Below, one piece after another: positions 8,310 through 19,693 of a stretch of 33,828 nt of DNA. The notes under the pieces were generated by a model. That model worked only from the letters and a program-made list of their open reading frames with translations. It was not told the origin of the DNA and ran no database searches. Origin of the DNA: CBFFRJ01 sp051486985 (GTDB taxonomy: Bacteria; Pseudomonadota; Gammaproteobacteria; Enterobacterales; Enterobacteriaceae); NCBI RefSeq assembly GCF_051486985.1, contig NZ_JAHVDV010000041.1:1-33828 (forward strand), written 5' to 3'. Within the stretch, counting starts at the first letter, position 1; every line of letters starts with the position of its first letter. A program made the position numbers and the translations under genes.

Positions 8310-8337
8310 CTGGTGCCGGGGTAACACCCGGCGCCAG
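8310..8337 (+). other. rpoB-rpoC intercistronic hairpin
   Basis: CTGGTGCCGGG (8310-8320) pairs with CCCGGCGCCAG (8327-8337) around a 6-base loop, with one G-U pair. There is no T-run, so it is not a terminator. It probably affects mRNA stability or translation of rpoC. Confidence 0.6.
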
Positions 8338-8366
8338 ATTGTGCTAACTCCGACGGGAGCAAATCC

Positions 8367-12590
<4,224 letters not shown>

Positions 12591-12615
12591 TCGTTGCTGA
12601 TACGCTAAGTAAGCT

Positions 12616-12667
12616 AAGCTGCACCCCAAAGGTTGGATACCAACTGAGTAAGGTGCAGTTTTTTTTT
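12616..12667 (+). terminator. rpoBC operon terminator
   Basis: The outer stem AAGCTGCACC / GGTGCAGTT (12616-12625 with 12652-12660, one G-U pair) encloses an inner hairpin GTTGG-ATA-CCAAC (12632-12644). At least eight T residues follow. This is the homologue of the E. coli rpoC terminator. Confidence 0.9.
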
Positions 12668-13095
12668 GACTTTTTTCTTCTCCTTCTTCTCACCTGCCGC
12701 TGCTGATCTCCCTCTCTTTTTGAAAATAAGTAAAATCTCAGATCAATTAAAATGAAATAGTGTTTTAGTTGTGTTCGTCACAATTTCTTTTGTGCCTTTT
12801 GTTAAAATACCCACCGTTGTCAGGGTAAAGCCTGACCGTTTTCTGTCTTCAGTGTGAGGTTTGAACGCGGCGTTAAAATAACGTGTTGAATAGCGTGATT
12901 CCGACTGGCTTATTTTTGTCAGGGTAGCGCTATGTTCAAATAAAAGAAAACCATTCGATGGTTTCAGAAATAATAAAAACGACTACGAGATTTTATTTCT
13001 CGCAGGCTTCTGCATCTTTAATTTACTGAAATGCTAACTAAAAACATAAAGACTTATCGGCTACTAATCATTAATTATGGTGGAAAGGGTTTACT
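12668..13095 (+). promoter_or_regulatory. AT-rich control region upstream of the PTS IIC gene
   Basis: This stretch holds no ORF I can support and is much richer in A+T than rpoC. It shows several dyads: TTGTG-N5-CACAA at 12769-12783, GTCAGG-N6-CCTGAC at 12819-12836, AAACCAT-TCG-ATGGTTT at 12948-12964 and CGAGA-N7-TCTCG at 12986-13002. A possible -10 TAAAAT is at 12803-12808 without a good -35, which would suit an activator-dependent promoter. TCACA at 12778-12782 could be half of a degraded CRP site near -40. These would leave a leader of roughly 280 bases with hairpins. The ribosome binding site AAAGGG (13084-13089) is clear. The promoter assignment is inference. Confidence 0.35.
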
Positions 13096-14349
13096 ATGGA
13101 TTACGTAATAAAAGTACTTGGCACACCCGCAATTATTATCGCCTTTATTGCGTTTTTAGGTCTGGCATTACAAAAAAGTAGTATGACGAATATCATTAAA
13201 GGCACACTACTGGCATTTATAGGCTTTGTCCTTATTAAGACCGGTGGCAGTATCCTGGGCGGGGTGCTAACCATGTTTAGCGACCTTTTTACCAATGCCT
13301 TTGGCCTTCGCGGCGTGGTGCCAAGCAACGAAGCAATCATGGCGTTGACGATTGATAAACTCGGCCGACCCGCAGCCTTTATACTGTTTTTCGCCATGAT
13401 AATTAATATTCTCATGGCACGTTATACACGCTTTAAGGCTATCTATTTATCGTTGCATTTGATTGTTTTCATGTCTTTTTCAGTAACCGCTGCGCTTGTT
13501 GGTCTGGGATATAGTGAACAGTTTGCTATTATTTTTGGCTCACTGGTCATTGGCTGCTATATGGCGATTTTCCCAACGTTATTATCGCGCTTTAGCCGTA
13601 AAATTATTGGGCATAATGATTACTGTATCGCTCATGCCGCTTCCAGTTCCTATCTTATCGGTTCCTACCTGGGAAAATGGCTGGGCAATACGTCAACAAA
13701 CGTTGAAGAGGTTAAGGTTAGCGATAAATTCAGTTTTCTGAAAAACGCTGACGTTGCCACATTTATTACTATGTTCTGCCTGCTGGGCATTTCCTCAATA
13801 TTCGCAGAGGCCGCTTACCTCGACAAAATGCTTGCCGGCAAACCTTACCTGGTGTGGCTGTTAGAAAAATCGGCAACCTTTGCGGGTGGCTTATATATCG
13901 CCAAGAAAGGGGTAGCCATGTTCACTGAGGAGATTGTCCCTGCATTCAAAGGCTTTTCACAAGTCGTCGCACCGGGCTCCATTCCGGCAGTGGATCCGAT
14001 GGTGCTTTTCGATAAGTCACCCAACGCGGTACTGATCGGTTTCCTTGTCAGCTTTTCGGCGGAACTGGTCTGCGTTGCCTTGTTCCCGATGATTGGCCTG
14101 CCAATTATTATTCCGGGGATTATGGCAAGCTTCATCACCGGCGGTAGTGCAGCGATTTTTGGTAATGCGACCGGCGGGCTCCGGGGCGCGATTATCGCCA
14201 GTTTCGTCAACGGACTTTTGCTTTGTGTTCTGCCCGCTCTGGTGCTGCCGCTGTTCAGTCATCTTGGCGTGGACAGCGTTACCTTCGCGGACCCGGATTT
14301 CACCTTCCTGTCCGCTATCATTAAATATACGTTTGGCCTGGCCCATTAA
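13096..14349 (+). CDS. PTS membrane component IIC, ascorbate (UlaA/SgaT) family
   Basis: The 417-residue protein is a polytopic inner-membrane protein with about ten hydrophobic segments. Its pattern resembles the EIIC-A family of ascorbate transporters, with NILMARYTRFKAIYLSLH and GHNDYCIAHAASSSY early in the protein and the glycine-rich end of the family (GIMASFITGGSAAIFGNATG). UlaA of E. coli is longer (about 465 residues). PTS IIC proteins translocate and hand over a sugar for phosphorylation by a IIB partner. No UlaB- or UlaC-type partner is adjacent. The next gene is a KdgF-like cupin, so the substrate may be an acidic sugar rather than ascorbate; this is inference. Base composition is more A+T-rich than its ribosomal neighbours, which suggests acquisition. 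Confidence 0.85.
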   Translation: MDYVIKVLGTPAIIIAFIAFLGLALQKSSMTNIIKGTLLAFIGFVLIKTGGSILGGVLTMFSDLFTNAFGLRGVVPSNEAIMALTIDKLGRPAAFILFFAMIINILMARYTRFKAIYLSLHLIVFMSFSVTAALVGLGYSEQFAIIFGSLVIGCYMAIFPTLLSRFSRKIIGHNDYCIAHAASSSYLIGSYLGKWLGNTSTNVEEVKVSDKFSFLKNADVATFITMFCLLGISSIFAEAAYLDKMLAGKPYLVWLLEKSATFAGGLYIAKKGVAMFTEEIVPAFKGFSQVVAPGSIPAVDPMVLFDKSPNAVLIGFLVSFSAELVCVALFPMIGLPIIIPGIMASFITGGSAAIFGNATGGLRGAIIASFVNGLLLCVLPALVLPLFSHLGVDSVTFADPDFTFLSAIIKYTFGLAH

Positions 14350-14355
14350 TATTGT

Positions 14356-14380
14356 TGCAGGTCTGACTGGCAGACCTGCA
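14356..14380 (+). other. Hairpin between the PTS IIC gene and the cupin gene
   Basis: A perfect 10-bp stem TGCAGGTCTG / CAGACCTGCA with a 5-base loop begins seven bases after the IIC stop codon. The following bases are only moderately T-rich, so it is more likely an mRNA 3' stabiliser or partial terminator within an operon than a full terminator. Confidence 0.65.
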
Positions 14381-14405
14381 GTTCCTGTTTTAACGAGGTG
14401 TCATG

Positions 14406-14729
14406 ATGTTCGTTTATAAAGAAGAGACGGTACTGGAAGATCTGGGAAACGGCGTTACTCGCCGAATTCTGGCTCACGGTGGCGGTATGATGGCGGTGGA
14501 GGTTAACTTTACCGAAGGCGCTGTCGGGCCAATGCATCATCATCCACATGAACAGCTAACCTATGTATTATCGGGACGCTTCAGCTTTACGATTGACGGC
14601 GTGACGAAGGAAGTGAGCGCGGGCGATACGCTGTACAAGAAGCCCGACGTGGTCCACGGATGTGTTTGCCTGGAAGCGGGCACGCTGTTAGACACCTTCA
14701 CGCCGCAGCGAGAAGATTTTTTGTCTTAA
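14406..14729 (+). CDS. Small cupin protein, KdgF-like
   Basis: A single-domain cupin of 107 residues, resembling KdgF over its whole length as I remember that family. Shared features are the start MFVYKEET...LEDLGNG, the metal-ligand motif HHHPHEQLTYVLSG (first cupin motif), a second motif with GDTLYKKPDVVHG, and the end DTFTPQREDFL. Characterised KdgF proteins convert 4,5-unsaturated uronates from pectin or alginate breakdown to their linear keto form. GAGG is seven bases before this ATG; the preceding ATG at 14403 is only four bases away. It lies 56 bases after the PTS IIC gene on the same strand and is followed by a terminator, so the two probably form an operon. The exact substrate is not known. 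Confidence 0.8.
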   Translation: MFVYKEETVLEDLGNGVTRRILAHGGGMMAVEVNFTEGAVGPMHHHPHEQLTYVLSGRFSFTIDGVTKEVSAGDTLYKKPDVVHGCVCLEAGTLLDTFTPQREDFLS

Positions 14730-14740
14730 ATGAATGTACA

Positions 14741-14766
14741 AAAAGAACCCGCTTTGGCGGGTTTTT
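14741..14766 (+). terminator. Terminator of the IIC-cupin operon
   Basis: The stem AACCCGC / GCGGGTT (14746-14752 and 14757-14763) has a TTTG loop, five T residues beginning inside the right arm and A residues on the 5' side. It is a canonical intrinsic terminator 16 bases after the cupin stop. Confidence 0.92.
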
Positions 14767-14867
14767 GCACATCTGGCACTAAAAAAGACCTCGATCGCGT
14801 TTCAGGACGCAGTGATGACGAGCTGGTGTTAGAAAACATGGGTGTTAACTCAACAGGAATTGCACCC

Positions 14868-15932
14868 ATGTCCCGATACGTTATCTCTCTTCTTCTGGCC
14901 TTGTTTTTCTGCTCTTCCGTTTATGCGGAGGTGGGCTTTCATCAGCTTCAACTTAATAAAGACAGTGAGCGCATGCTCGATGTTGCCCTCTGGTATCCCA
15001 CTCACGATCGCGGCAAACCCGAACAGGTCGGTGAAAATATTGCCTTTAGTGGAATACCTGCATTGCGAAATGCCAGACCGACGACGCCACTGCATCCCCT
15101 TTTACTGATCTCTCATGGCTACGGTGGCAATTGGCGAAACCTTAACTGGCTGGCACACGATATGGCATCCCAGGGCTATATTGTGGCCGCCGTCGATCAC
15201 CCCGGCACGACCACCCGCAATAAAAAAGAACGCGACGCGCAACAGTTATGGGAGCGACCGCAGGATCTGGTGGCGGTGTTGAATTTTCTGACGGACTCCC
15301 CGCGCATTGCCGGATCGGTTGATCCTGAGCGTATTGCGGCTATTGGTCATTCGCTGGGGGGCTGGACAGTCATGGAGCTGGCCGGTGCGCAATTTTCCGC
15401 GCGTCGTTTTTTAGACGATTGCAAAACCCATCAGGCGTTAGGTGCCTGCAAACTCACGCATGTTCTGGGTCTTGATAAACCGGAATCGGCAGCAACGCTT
15501 TCCAGAAGTCAGCGTGAGCCGCGTATTAAAGCCGTCGTCTCTCTGGATTTAGGACTCGCAAGGGGCTTTACGCCAGAGAGCCTTGCGCAGATAAACCTGC
15601 CAGTTCTGGTGATGGGCGCGCAGGCCGACAGCGATGATGTACCTGCTAAGCTGGAGTCTGGCTATCTCTTTGATTCACTCCCGGCAGCGCGCCGCCAGTA
15701 TGTCAGCGTGACAGGGGCGACCCATTTCAGTTTTATGCAAAGGTGCATGCCGGGTGCGGAGGCCTTAATCGAAGCGCAAGAACCTGGTGAAGGCATCGTC
15801 TGTCGCGATGGCGGTAGCCTGAGCCGGTCTGCTATCCACAAGGTGCTGTCATCACAAATCAGTCAGTTTTTAAATCAGTCTCTGCGTTACTCGCCGCCGT
15901 CCGGCGAAAATCGGTCGGGCTCATCCCACTGA
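14868..15932 (+). CDS. Exported alpha/beta hydrolase (dienelactone hydrolase / lipase-like)
   Basis: The predicted 354-residue protein begins with a Sec signal peptide (MSRYVISLLLALFFCSSVYA, cleavage likely before EVG), so it should act in the periplasm. It has an alpha/beta-hydrolase core: oxyanion segment ISHGYGGNW (about 81-89), nucleophile elbow GHSLGG with Ser162, likely acid Asp254 in MGAQAD and His286 in GATHFSF. The layout resembles dienelactone hydrolases and PAF-acetylhydrolase-like esterases; the substrate cannot be told. The frame is open from 14730 but runs through the upstream terminator, so the ATG at 14868, with AGGA nine bases upstream and a signal peptide, is the real start; 14838 is a weaker alternative. 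The last 74 bases overlap the convergent regulator gene, and the final 15 or so residues look like an extension. Confidence 0.8.
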   Translation: MSRYVISLLLALFFCSSVYAEVGFHQLQLNKDSERMLDVALWYPTHDRGKPEQVGENIAFSGIPALRNARPTTPLHPLLLISHGYGGNWRNLNWLAHDMASQGYIVAAVDHPGTTTRNKKERDAQQLWERPQDLVAVLNFLTDSPRIAGSVDPERIAAIGHSLGGWTVMELAGAQFSARRFLDDCKTHQALGACKLTHVLGLDKPESAATLSRSQREPRIKAVVSLDLGLARGFTPESLAQINLPVLVMGAQADSDDVPAKLESGYLFDSLPAARRQYVSVTGATHFSFMQRCMPGAEALIEAQEPGEGIVCRDGGSLSRSAIHKVLSSQISQFLNQSLRYSPPSGENRSGSSH

Positions 15933-16893
15933 TACGTACAAATTCGCGGTTGAAATTGGATTTCGTGGCGAAGCCGGCCTCCAGCATGACCTGAGTGACC
16001 GGCGCCTGCGAGCTCAGCAGCAAATGCTGCGCATACCTGATGCGAAAGCCGTTTATCCACTGCGAGACATTACAGTCGTGGGTTCGGTTAATGGCCCGGG
16101 ATATCTGCCTTGCCGGTATACCGGTTTTTCGTGCCAGCGACTGCAAGGTAAGATCGCAGTCGAGAAAGAGTTCACGTTCAGCCAGCGTCTTTTCTAACCG
16201 TTGGCAAAGCTGCTGATCCTCGGGGGCCGCAACGTCTGGCTCCGAGGGTTCTGGCAGCTCACTGGCAGATATCGGTATGATTTTTCGTCCGCTAAACAAA
16301 ATAGCGAGGCAGATAAAAGGCAACAAAATCCCCTGGGAAATCGCGACCAGCAGTGGCGCATGCCGTCCGCTGAACTGGCTAAAATCCCAGGCGATGGCTA
16401 AATCCGTCAGACTGGAAAAACAGAGAAAGCCTCCTGCGGCAAATGCCATCATCGAGGTCGTCGGTGAATCGCTAAGCCGGATTAACGCAAAGGCATCAGC
16501 ACCTGACCAACCTGTTCTGAGCAGCGCTATACCATAGCCCAGATAAAGCATGACCAGCGCCCCATCCGTTGCGTCTGGCCAGCCAAGGTTCACCAGCAGC
16601 GCGAGGGTTGGCGGGATGACAGAAGTTGTGATATGCCATGTTTTTTTATGCAGGGTGAGATCGGTAAAACAGCGCCACACCAATGGGGGAAACAATATGG
16701 CAAACAGTGACTGAAGCTGGCGGAAAATAACCGCATCAAACGCCCAGCGCAGCGCTGACATCATGACGAGCAGCGCACAACCTGCAATGAAGTACATCAC
16801 CCCACGTGATTTCTCACCCGGCTGCAGGCAAACTTTAGCGAGCAGGATAAGCAGGATAAAAAGCGTAACGATCGGAAAGGGGAGTGAGGGCAT
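15859..16893 (-). CDS. Membrane-anchored AraC-family transcriptional regulator
   Basis: The N-terminal part (about residues 5-215) is a run of roughly six or seven hydrophobic segments. The last 100 residues form an AraC/XylS DNA-binding domain: first helix-turn-helix LTLQSLARKTGIPARQISRAI and second TQVMLEAGFATKSNFNREF, ending with the family tail SGMSPTDFRR. This layout is found in integral-membrane AraC regulators that probably sense a signal in or across the inner membrane. The ATG at 16893 is preceded by AGG at good spacing and gives 344 residues; ATG 16935 and GTG 16965 in the same frame would lengthen it. It converges on the exported hydrolase and overlaps it, and it is a candidate regulator of the neighbouring hydrolase or PTS genes. 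The target is unknown. Confidence 0.82.
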   Translation of the reverse strand: MPSLPFPIVTLFILLILLAKVCLQPGEKSRGVMYFIAGCALLVMMSALRWAFDAVIFRQLQSLFAILFPPLVWRCFTDLTLHKKTWHITTSVIPPTLALLVNLGWPDATDGALVMLYLGYGIALLRTGWSGADAFALIRLSDSPTTSMMAFAAGGFLCFSSLTDLAIAWDFSQFSGRHAPLLVAISQGILLPFICLAILFSGRKIIPISASELPEPSEPDVAAPEDQQLCQRLEKTLAERELFLDCDLTLQSLARKTGIPARQISRAINRTHDCNVSQWINGFRIRYAQHLLLSSQAPVTQVMLEAGFATKSNFNREFVRISGMSPTDFRRTAASNAETDLKTD

Positions 16894-16992
16894 AGGCAAC
16901 CTGGTTCTGGTATCTGGCGTCAGAAAGAATGCCATTGTTGTGCCATAAGTGAAGGGAAAAAACACGCCACCAGATAGCGCGTTGACAGGCGT

Positions 16993-17023
16993 AAAAAAGC
17001 AAAATGCCCGCGTTAACGGGCAT
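16993..17023 (-). terminator. Terminator downstream of the PTS IIBA genes
   Basis: On the minus strand ATGCCCG (17023-17017) pairs with CGGGCAT (17010-17004) around a 6-base loop and is followed by TTTGCTTTTTT. It lies 22 bases after the IIA stop codon and ends the IIB-IIA transcript. Confidence 0.88.
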
Positions 17024-17044
17024 CCTGCATGACTGACTGGGACG

Positions 17045-17368
17045 TTATTCCTGGTTCACGGGCGGCAGACGGCGGTAAAGTTCAATCATATCTCCCGCCA
17101 AATCCTGGATGACCATTGCATTCATCAGGTGATCCTGCGAGTGGACGGTAATCAGATTGACCGGTAATTTGCCGGTTCCTTCATCAAGACCGATAAGTTG
17201 GGTCTGGATCTTATGCGCATTTTTCACAAACTCATGGGATTCTACCATCGCCTGTTCTGCCCCGGTAAAGTCACCCTTACGCGCAAGTTGTAATGCCGTC
17301 AGCGCCTGGCTACGTGCTGCGCCAGCATTGACGAGAAGCTCCATAATGATGGTTTCTAAATCTTCCAC
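17045..17368 (-). CDS. PTS IIA component, lactose/cellobiose family
   Basis: The 107-residue cytoplasmic protein matches the all-helical, trimeric IIA-Lac/Chb fold. It starts with METIIMELL-like helix residues and GAARSQALTALQLARKGDF. The phosphorylation motif VHSQDHLMNA has His76 as the expected phosphoacceptor and Asp79 as the buried metal-binding residue. It takes phosphate from HPr and passes it to a IIB protein. The gene starts four bases after the IIB stop, so both are translated together. No Lac-family IIC lies next to it, which is unusual. The substrate is probably a disaccharide or amino sugar if the family holds, but its partner may be encoded elsewhere. Confidence 0.9.
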   Translation of the reverse strand: MEDLETIIMELLVNAGAARSQALTALQLARKGDFTGAEQAMVESHEFVKNAHKIQTQLIGLDEGTGKLPVNLITVHSQDHLMNAMVIQDLAGDMIELYRRLPPVNQE

Positions 17369-17372
17369 GCGC

Positions 17373-17678
17373 TTACTCCATCAGCTTGAGGGCTTTTTCC
17401 AGAACGACATCACCTTTCATCATGCCGTAATCCATCATGTCGATAACGGCGACTTTTTTGCCTAACGGATCGGCCTGCGCCTGCAGTTTGGCCTGTTCAT
17501 ACTTCACCTGCGGCCCAAGCAGTACAATGTCTGCCGTGGCGATGTTGTCTTTGAACTCCGCGACGGGCACCGCCTTGATGGTTACTTCAACCCCTTTTTT
17601 CTGCGCTGCGTCTTTCATGCGTTGAACCAGCATGCTGGTGGACATTCCCGCAGCACAGCATAAAACGATGTTTTTCAT
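17373..17678 (-). CDS. PTS IIB component, lactose/cellobiose family
   Basis: The 101-residue protein has the IIB-Lac/Chb layout, with the phosphocysteine P-loop CCAAGMSTSML at the N-terminus (Cys8 aligns with the active cysteine of ChbB) followed by VLLGPQVKYE and the end-domain segment VIDMMDYGMMKGD. It accepts phosphate from IIA-His and phosphorylates the incoming sugar. It is the first gene of a two-gene unit with IIA. Upstream, between it and the diguanylate cyclase gene, is a near-consensus CRP site, so catabolite control is likely. Whether it works with the UlaA-type IIC 3 kb away cannot be decided; families usually do not mix. Confidence 0.92.
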   Translation of the reverse strand: MKNIVLCCAAGMSTSMLVQRMKDAAQKKGVEVTIKAVPVAEFKDNIATADIVLLGPQVKYEQAKLQAQADPLGKKVAVIDMMDYGMMKGDVVLEKALKLME

Positions 17679-17753
17679 AGTCAGCCTCGATGTGGATGGG
17701 ATAACTGATAATTATCCCGCGCGCTACCGACAACAACTGCATTACCATGAATG

Positions 17754-17769
17754 TGTGTATAGCATCACA
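17754..17769 (-). promoter_or_regulatory. CRP binding site upstream of the PTS IIB gene
   Basis: The sequence TGTGT-ATAGCA-TCACA matches the CRP consensus TGTGA-N6-TCACA at nine of ten core positions. Its centre at 17761.5 lies about 57-61 bases upstream of a plausible start from -10 GATAAT (17716-17711 on the minus strand), consistent with class I activation. No good -35 is present, as expected for a CRP-dependent promoter. Confidence 0.7.
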
Positions 17770-17802
17770 AACATTCACCCTGCTGTCTGAAACCGGTTAC
17801 AG

Positions 17803-19359
17803 TCAGGTTGACGAATGGGGTGAAACCGACTCACGACGAATCACTATCCGATTTTTACCCTGCTGTTTGGCCTGATATAACGCATCGTCGACGCCAGTGA
17901 TGAGCTGCTCAAGGGATTCTGATTGCCACTCCCCTAAGCCTGCGCTGAACGTCACCGATAATCCTTTTTCACGCCAGTCACGCTTTTCAACGTTTATACG
18001 CCATTGCTCCATGAGCGGCTGGGCCTGGGCAAGCGTAGCCCCGGGGAAGAGTACGGCAAACTCTTCTCCACCGTAGCGATAGAGGGAGATCTGTCTCGGT
18101 TGCAGTACATGTAATCCTTCGCGGGCCACGCTGCGCAGCACAATATCGCCGCTCAAATGTCCCCAGGTATCGTTAATGGATTTAAAGTTATCAATATCCA
18201 CCATTGCCAGTATGAAGGGCTCGTAATTTTTCATTAATGCTGCAATATCATTGTCGAACGCCCGACGGTTTTTGCAGTTTGTCAGGGCATCCATCGTTGC
18301 CTGTCTGACCCATGCTTGTTCCCGCTCCTTATTACTTCTGATGGCCCTGGTCAGCATCGCTTCCAGTCTCGGGGTCTGCTGCACATCACCCGTCTTAATC
18401 GCATTGAGAATGTTGAGCAGAACCGTGCGCGAGGCATAGTGCAAATACAGGCCAAAAAGAATGACCACGATCGCCGCCGCGCCAAAGCCCCAACTGACCA
18501 CCACGGTTTCATTGCGCAACAGGTTTTCCAGCGTCTTGCCAGGCACGATATAAACAGCAAACCAGTCCGGATTCGTCAGCGAACTGTAATAAAGCCAGGT
18601 ATTTCGTGTTTCGTCATGAAACATGCCCTCACCGCTGTTCATTTCTGCCATGCGCCCCTGCTGAGAAAAGGCGTGAAAAAGCACGCCTGTATCGGGATGC
18701 AACATGACGTGCCCGCTGCGATCCACAATAAAAAACTCTCCTTGCACCGGCGATTGCATGGTTCTTAACCCGTAGCTAAGGGAAGCCAGATCCAGGTGAA
18801 AGGCCAGCGTACCTTTGAGCAGGCCTTCTGGCGAAACAACAGGCTTATACACTGTGACGGTCGGGTGATGAGTGAAGAAGTCATCATAGATAGGCGTGTA
18901 TTGAGTAAAGACGGAGGTTTCGGCCTGGTGAACAAACCAGGGGCGCGTTTTCGTGTCATAGCGTCTGCTTTCTTCATTATCGAAAACCACCGGCGCGCGC
19001 AGATAATGCCCCTGTGGGTCGGCAAGCGAAATTGAAGAGACGGAAGGCATTAACCTTAGCAACTGCATCAGGGTCTGCAGACCTTCAGGTGACGCCAGAT
19101 TCACGGCATCATCGAGCCGGTTATAACGGGAAAAGTAAGACGTAGCCTGATTGAGGATAAAATCGTTCCCCTTAAAAACGGCTTCAGTATAGTTAGCGGC
19201 GATATTGTGGGTGAAGGTTTGATTCACTCGGTGATAGTTATCAATGATGTTTTTTCTCTGACTTACGATGACCAGTACGGCAACGATCAGCAGACAGAGA
19301 AAGATGCCGGTAAAGCTCACCAGAACGGGCGTCGTGAGCGAAAGTTTTCGGCTGTGCAT
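17803..19359 (-). CDS. Membrane diguanylate cyclase with dCACHE sensor
   Basis: The 518-residue protein has a transmembrane segment near residues 12-33, a periplasmic double-CACHE-like domain (about 36-285, with TRPWF near 138 and a VYKPV strand near 170) and a second membrane segment near 287-308. A cytoplasmic GGDEF domain follows (about 350-510). The active motif is GGEEF at 430-434, and the magnesium-binding DIDNFKSIND is at 388-397. The inhibitory RxxD site is not visible five residues before GGEEF, so product inhibition there is not expected. It would make c-di-GMP in response to a small periplasmic ligand. It lies upstream of the PTS IIB gene in the same direction, but a CRP site between them suggests separate promoters. 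Confidence 0.93.
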   Translation of the reverse strand: MHSRKLSLTTPVLVSFTGIFLCLLIVAVLVIVSQRKNIIDNYHRVNQTFTHNIAANYTEAVFKGNDFILNQATSYFSRYNRLDDAVNLASPEGLQTLMQLLRLMPSVSSISLADPQGHYLRAPVVFDNEESRRYDTKTRPWFVHQAETSVFTQYTPIYDDFFTHHPTVTVYKPVVSPEGLLKGTLAFHLDLASLSYGLRTMQSPVQGEFFIVDRSGHVMLHPDTGVLFHAFSQQGRMAEMNSGEGMFHDETRNTWLYYSSLTNPDWFAVYIVPGKTLENLLRNETVVVSWGFGAAAIVVILFGLYLHYASRTVLLNILNAIKTGDVQQTPRLEAMLTRAIRSNKEREQAWVRQATMDALTNCKNRRAFDNDIAALMKNYEPFILAMVDIDNFKSINDTWGHLSGDIVLRSVAREGLHVLQPRQISLYRYGGEEFAVLFPGATLAQAQPLMEQWRINVEKRDWREKGLSVTFSAGLGEWQSESLEQLITGVDDALYQAKQQGKNRIVIRRESVSPHSST

Positions 19360-19391
19360 AGTCGTTATCTTCAGTAGCGTTAGACAGGGAT

Positions 19392-19405
19392 CCGGGAAAG
19401 TATAG
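19392..19405 (-). promoter_or_regulatory. Candidate sigma-S-type promoter of the diguanylate cyclase gene
   Basis: On the minus strand CCTATACTT covers 19406-19398, close to the extended -10 of sigma-S promoters (CTATACT). There is no good -35 at 16-18 bases. It lies about 40 bases before the start codon. Many GGDEF genes are RpoS-controlled, so this is plausible but unproven. Confidence 0.4.
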
Positions 19406-19570
19406 GCAAGCGTGGCGTGAAAAATGCACTGGCTTCCTGGTGCTTGATTGTTTATAACACTGGATTGTGCCGCATTTTACAGTATCAATGTCTGGTATTT
19501 TGCGTATTAAGCCAATTTATTGTCTGATATAAGTCAAAGAGTTGGTGGAATGGCGTAATCAGAGGGAGGG

Positions 19571-19620
19571 CGGGGTGGCTGGGACTGTAGCGCCACCCCG
19601 GTCAGCGTCCGTTGCTGACC
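19571..19620 (+). other. Tandem GC-rich hairpins beyond the thi operon end
   Basis: CGGGGTGGC (19571-19579) pairs perfectly with GCCACCCCG (19592-19600). Sharing the next base, GGTCAGC (19600-19606) pairs perfectly with GCTGACC (19614-19620). Neither strand has a T-run, so they are not intrinsic terminators; they may protect the 3' end of the thiCEFSGH mRNA. The rest of the 19360-19693 gap contains only the diguanylate cyclase promoter region. Confidence 0.6.
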
Positions 19621-19693
19621 TGAGTAGCGTAAATAGCGGGGGAAGAGAATGCCACGCCCCGTATACCGATTAGTCGGGATGCCTCGTAAACAT

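Noticed and set aside
12769..12783. CRP site upstream of the PTS IIC gene
   Set aside because: TTGTG-N5-CACAA has the wrong spacing for CRP, and when TCACA is used as one half the other half does not match. It is kept only as an unassigned dyad.
14730..14867. N-terminal extension of the exported hydrolase from ATG 14730
   Set aside because: The extension would run through a strong intrinsic terminator and would bury the signal peptide; the ATG at 14868 has a proper ribosome binding site.
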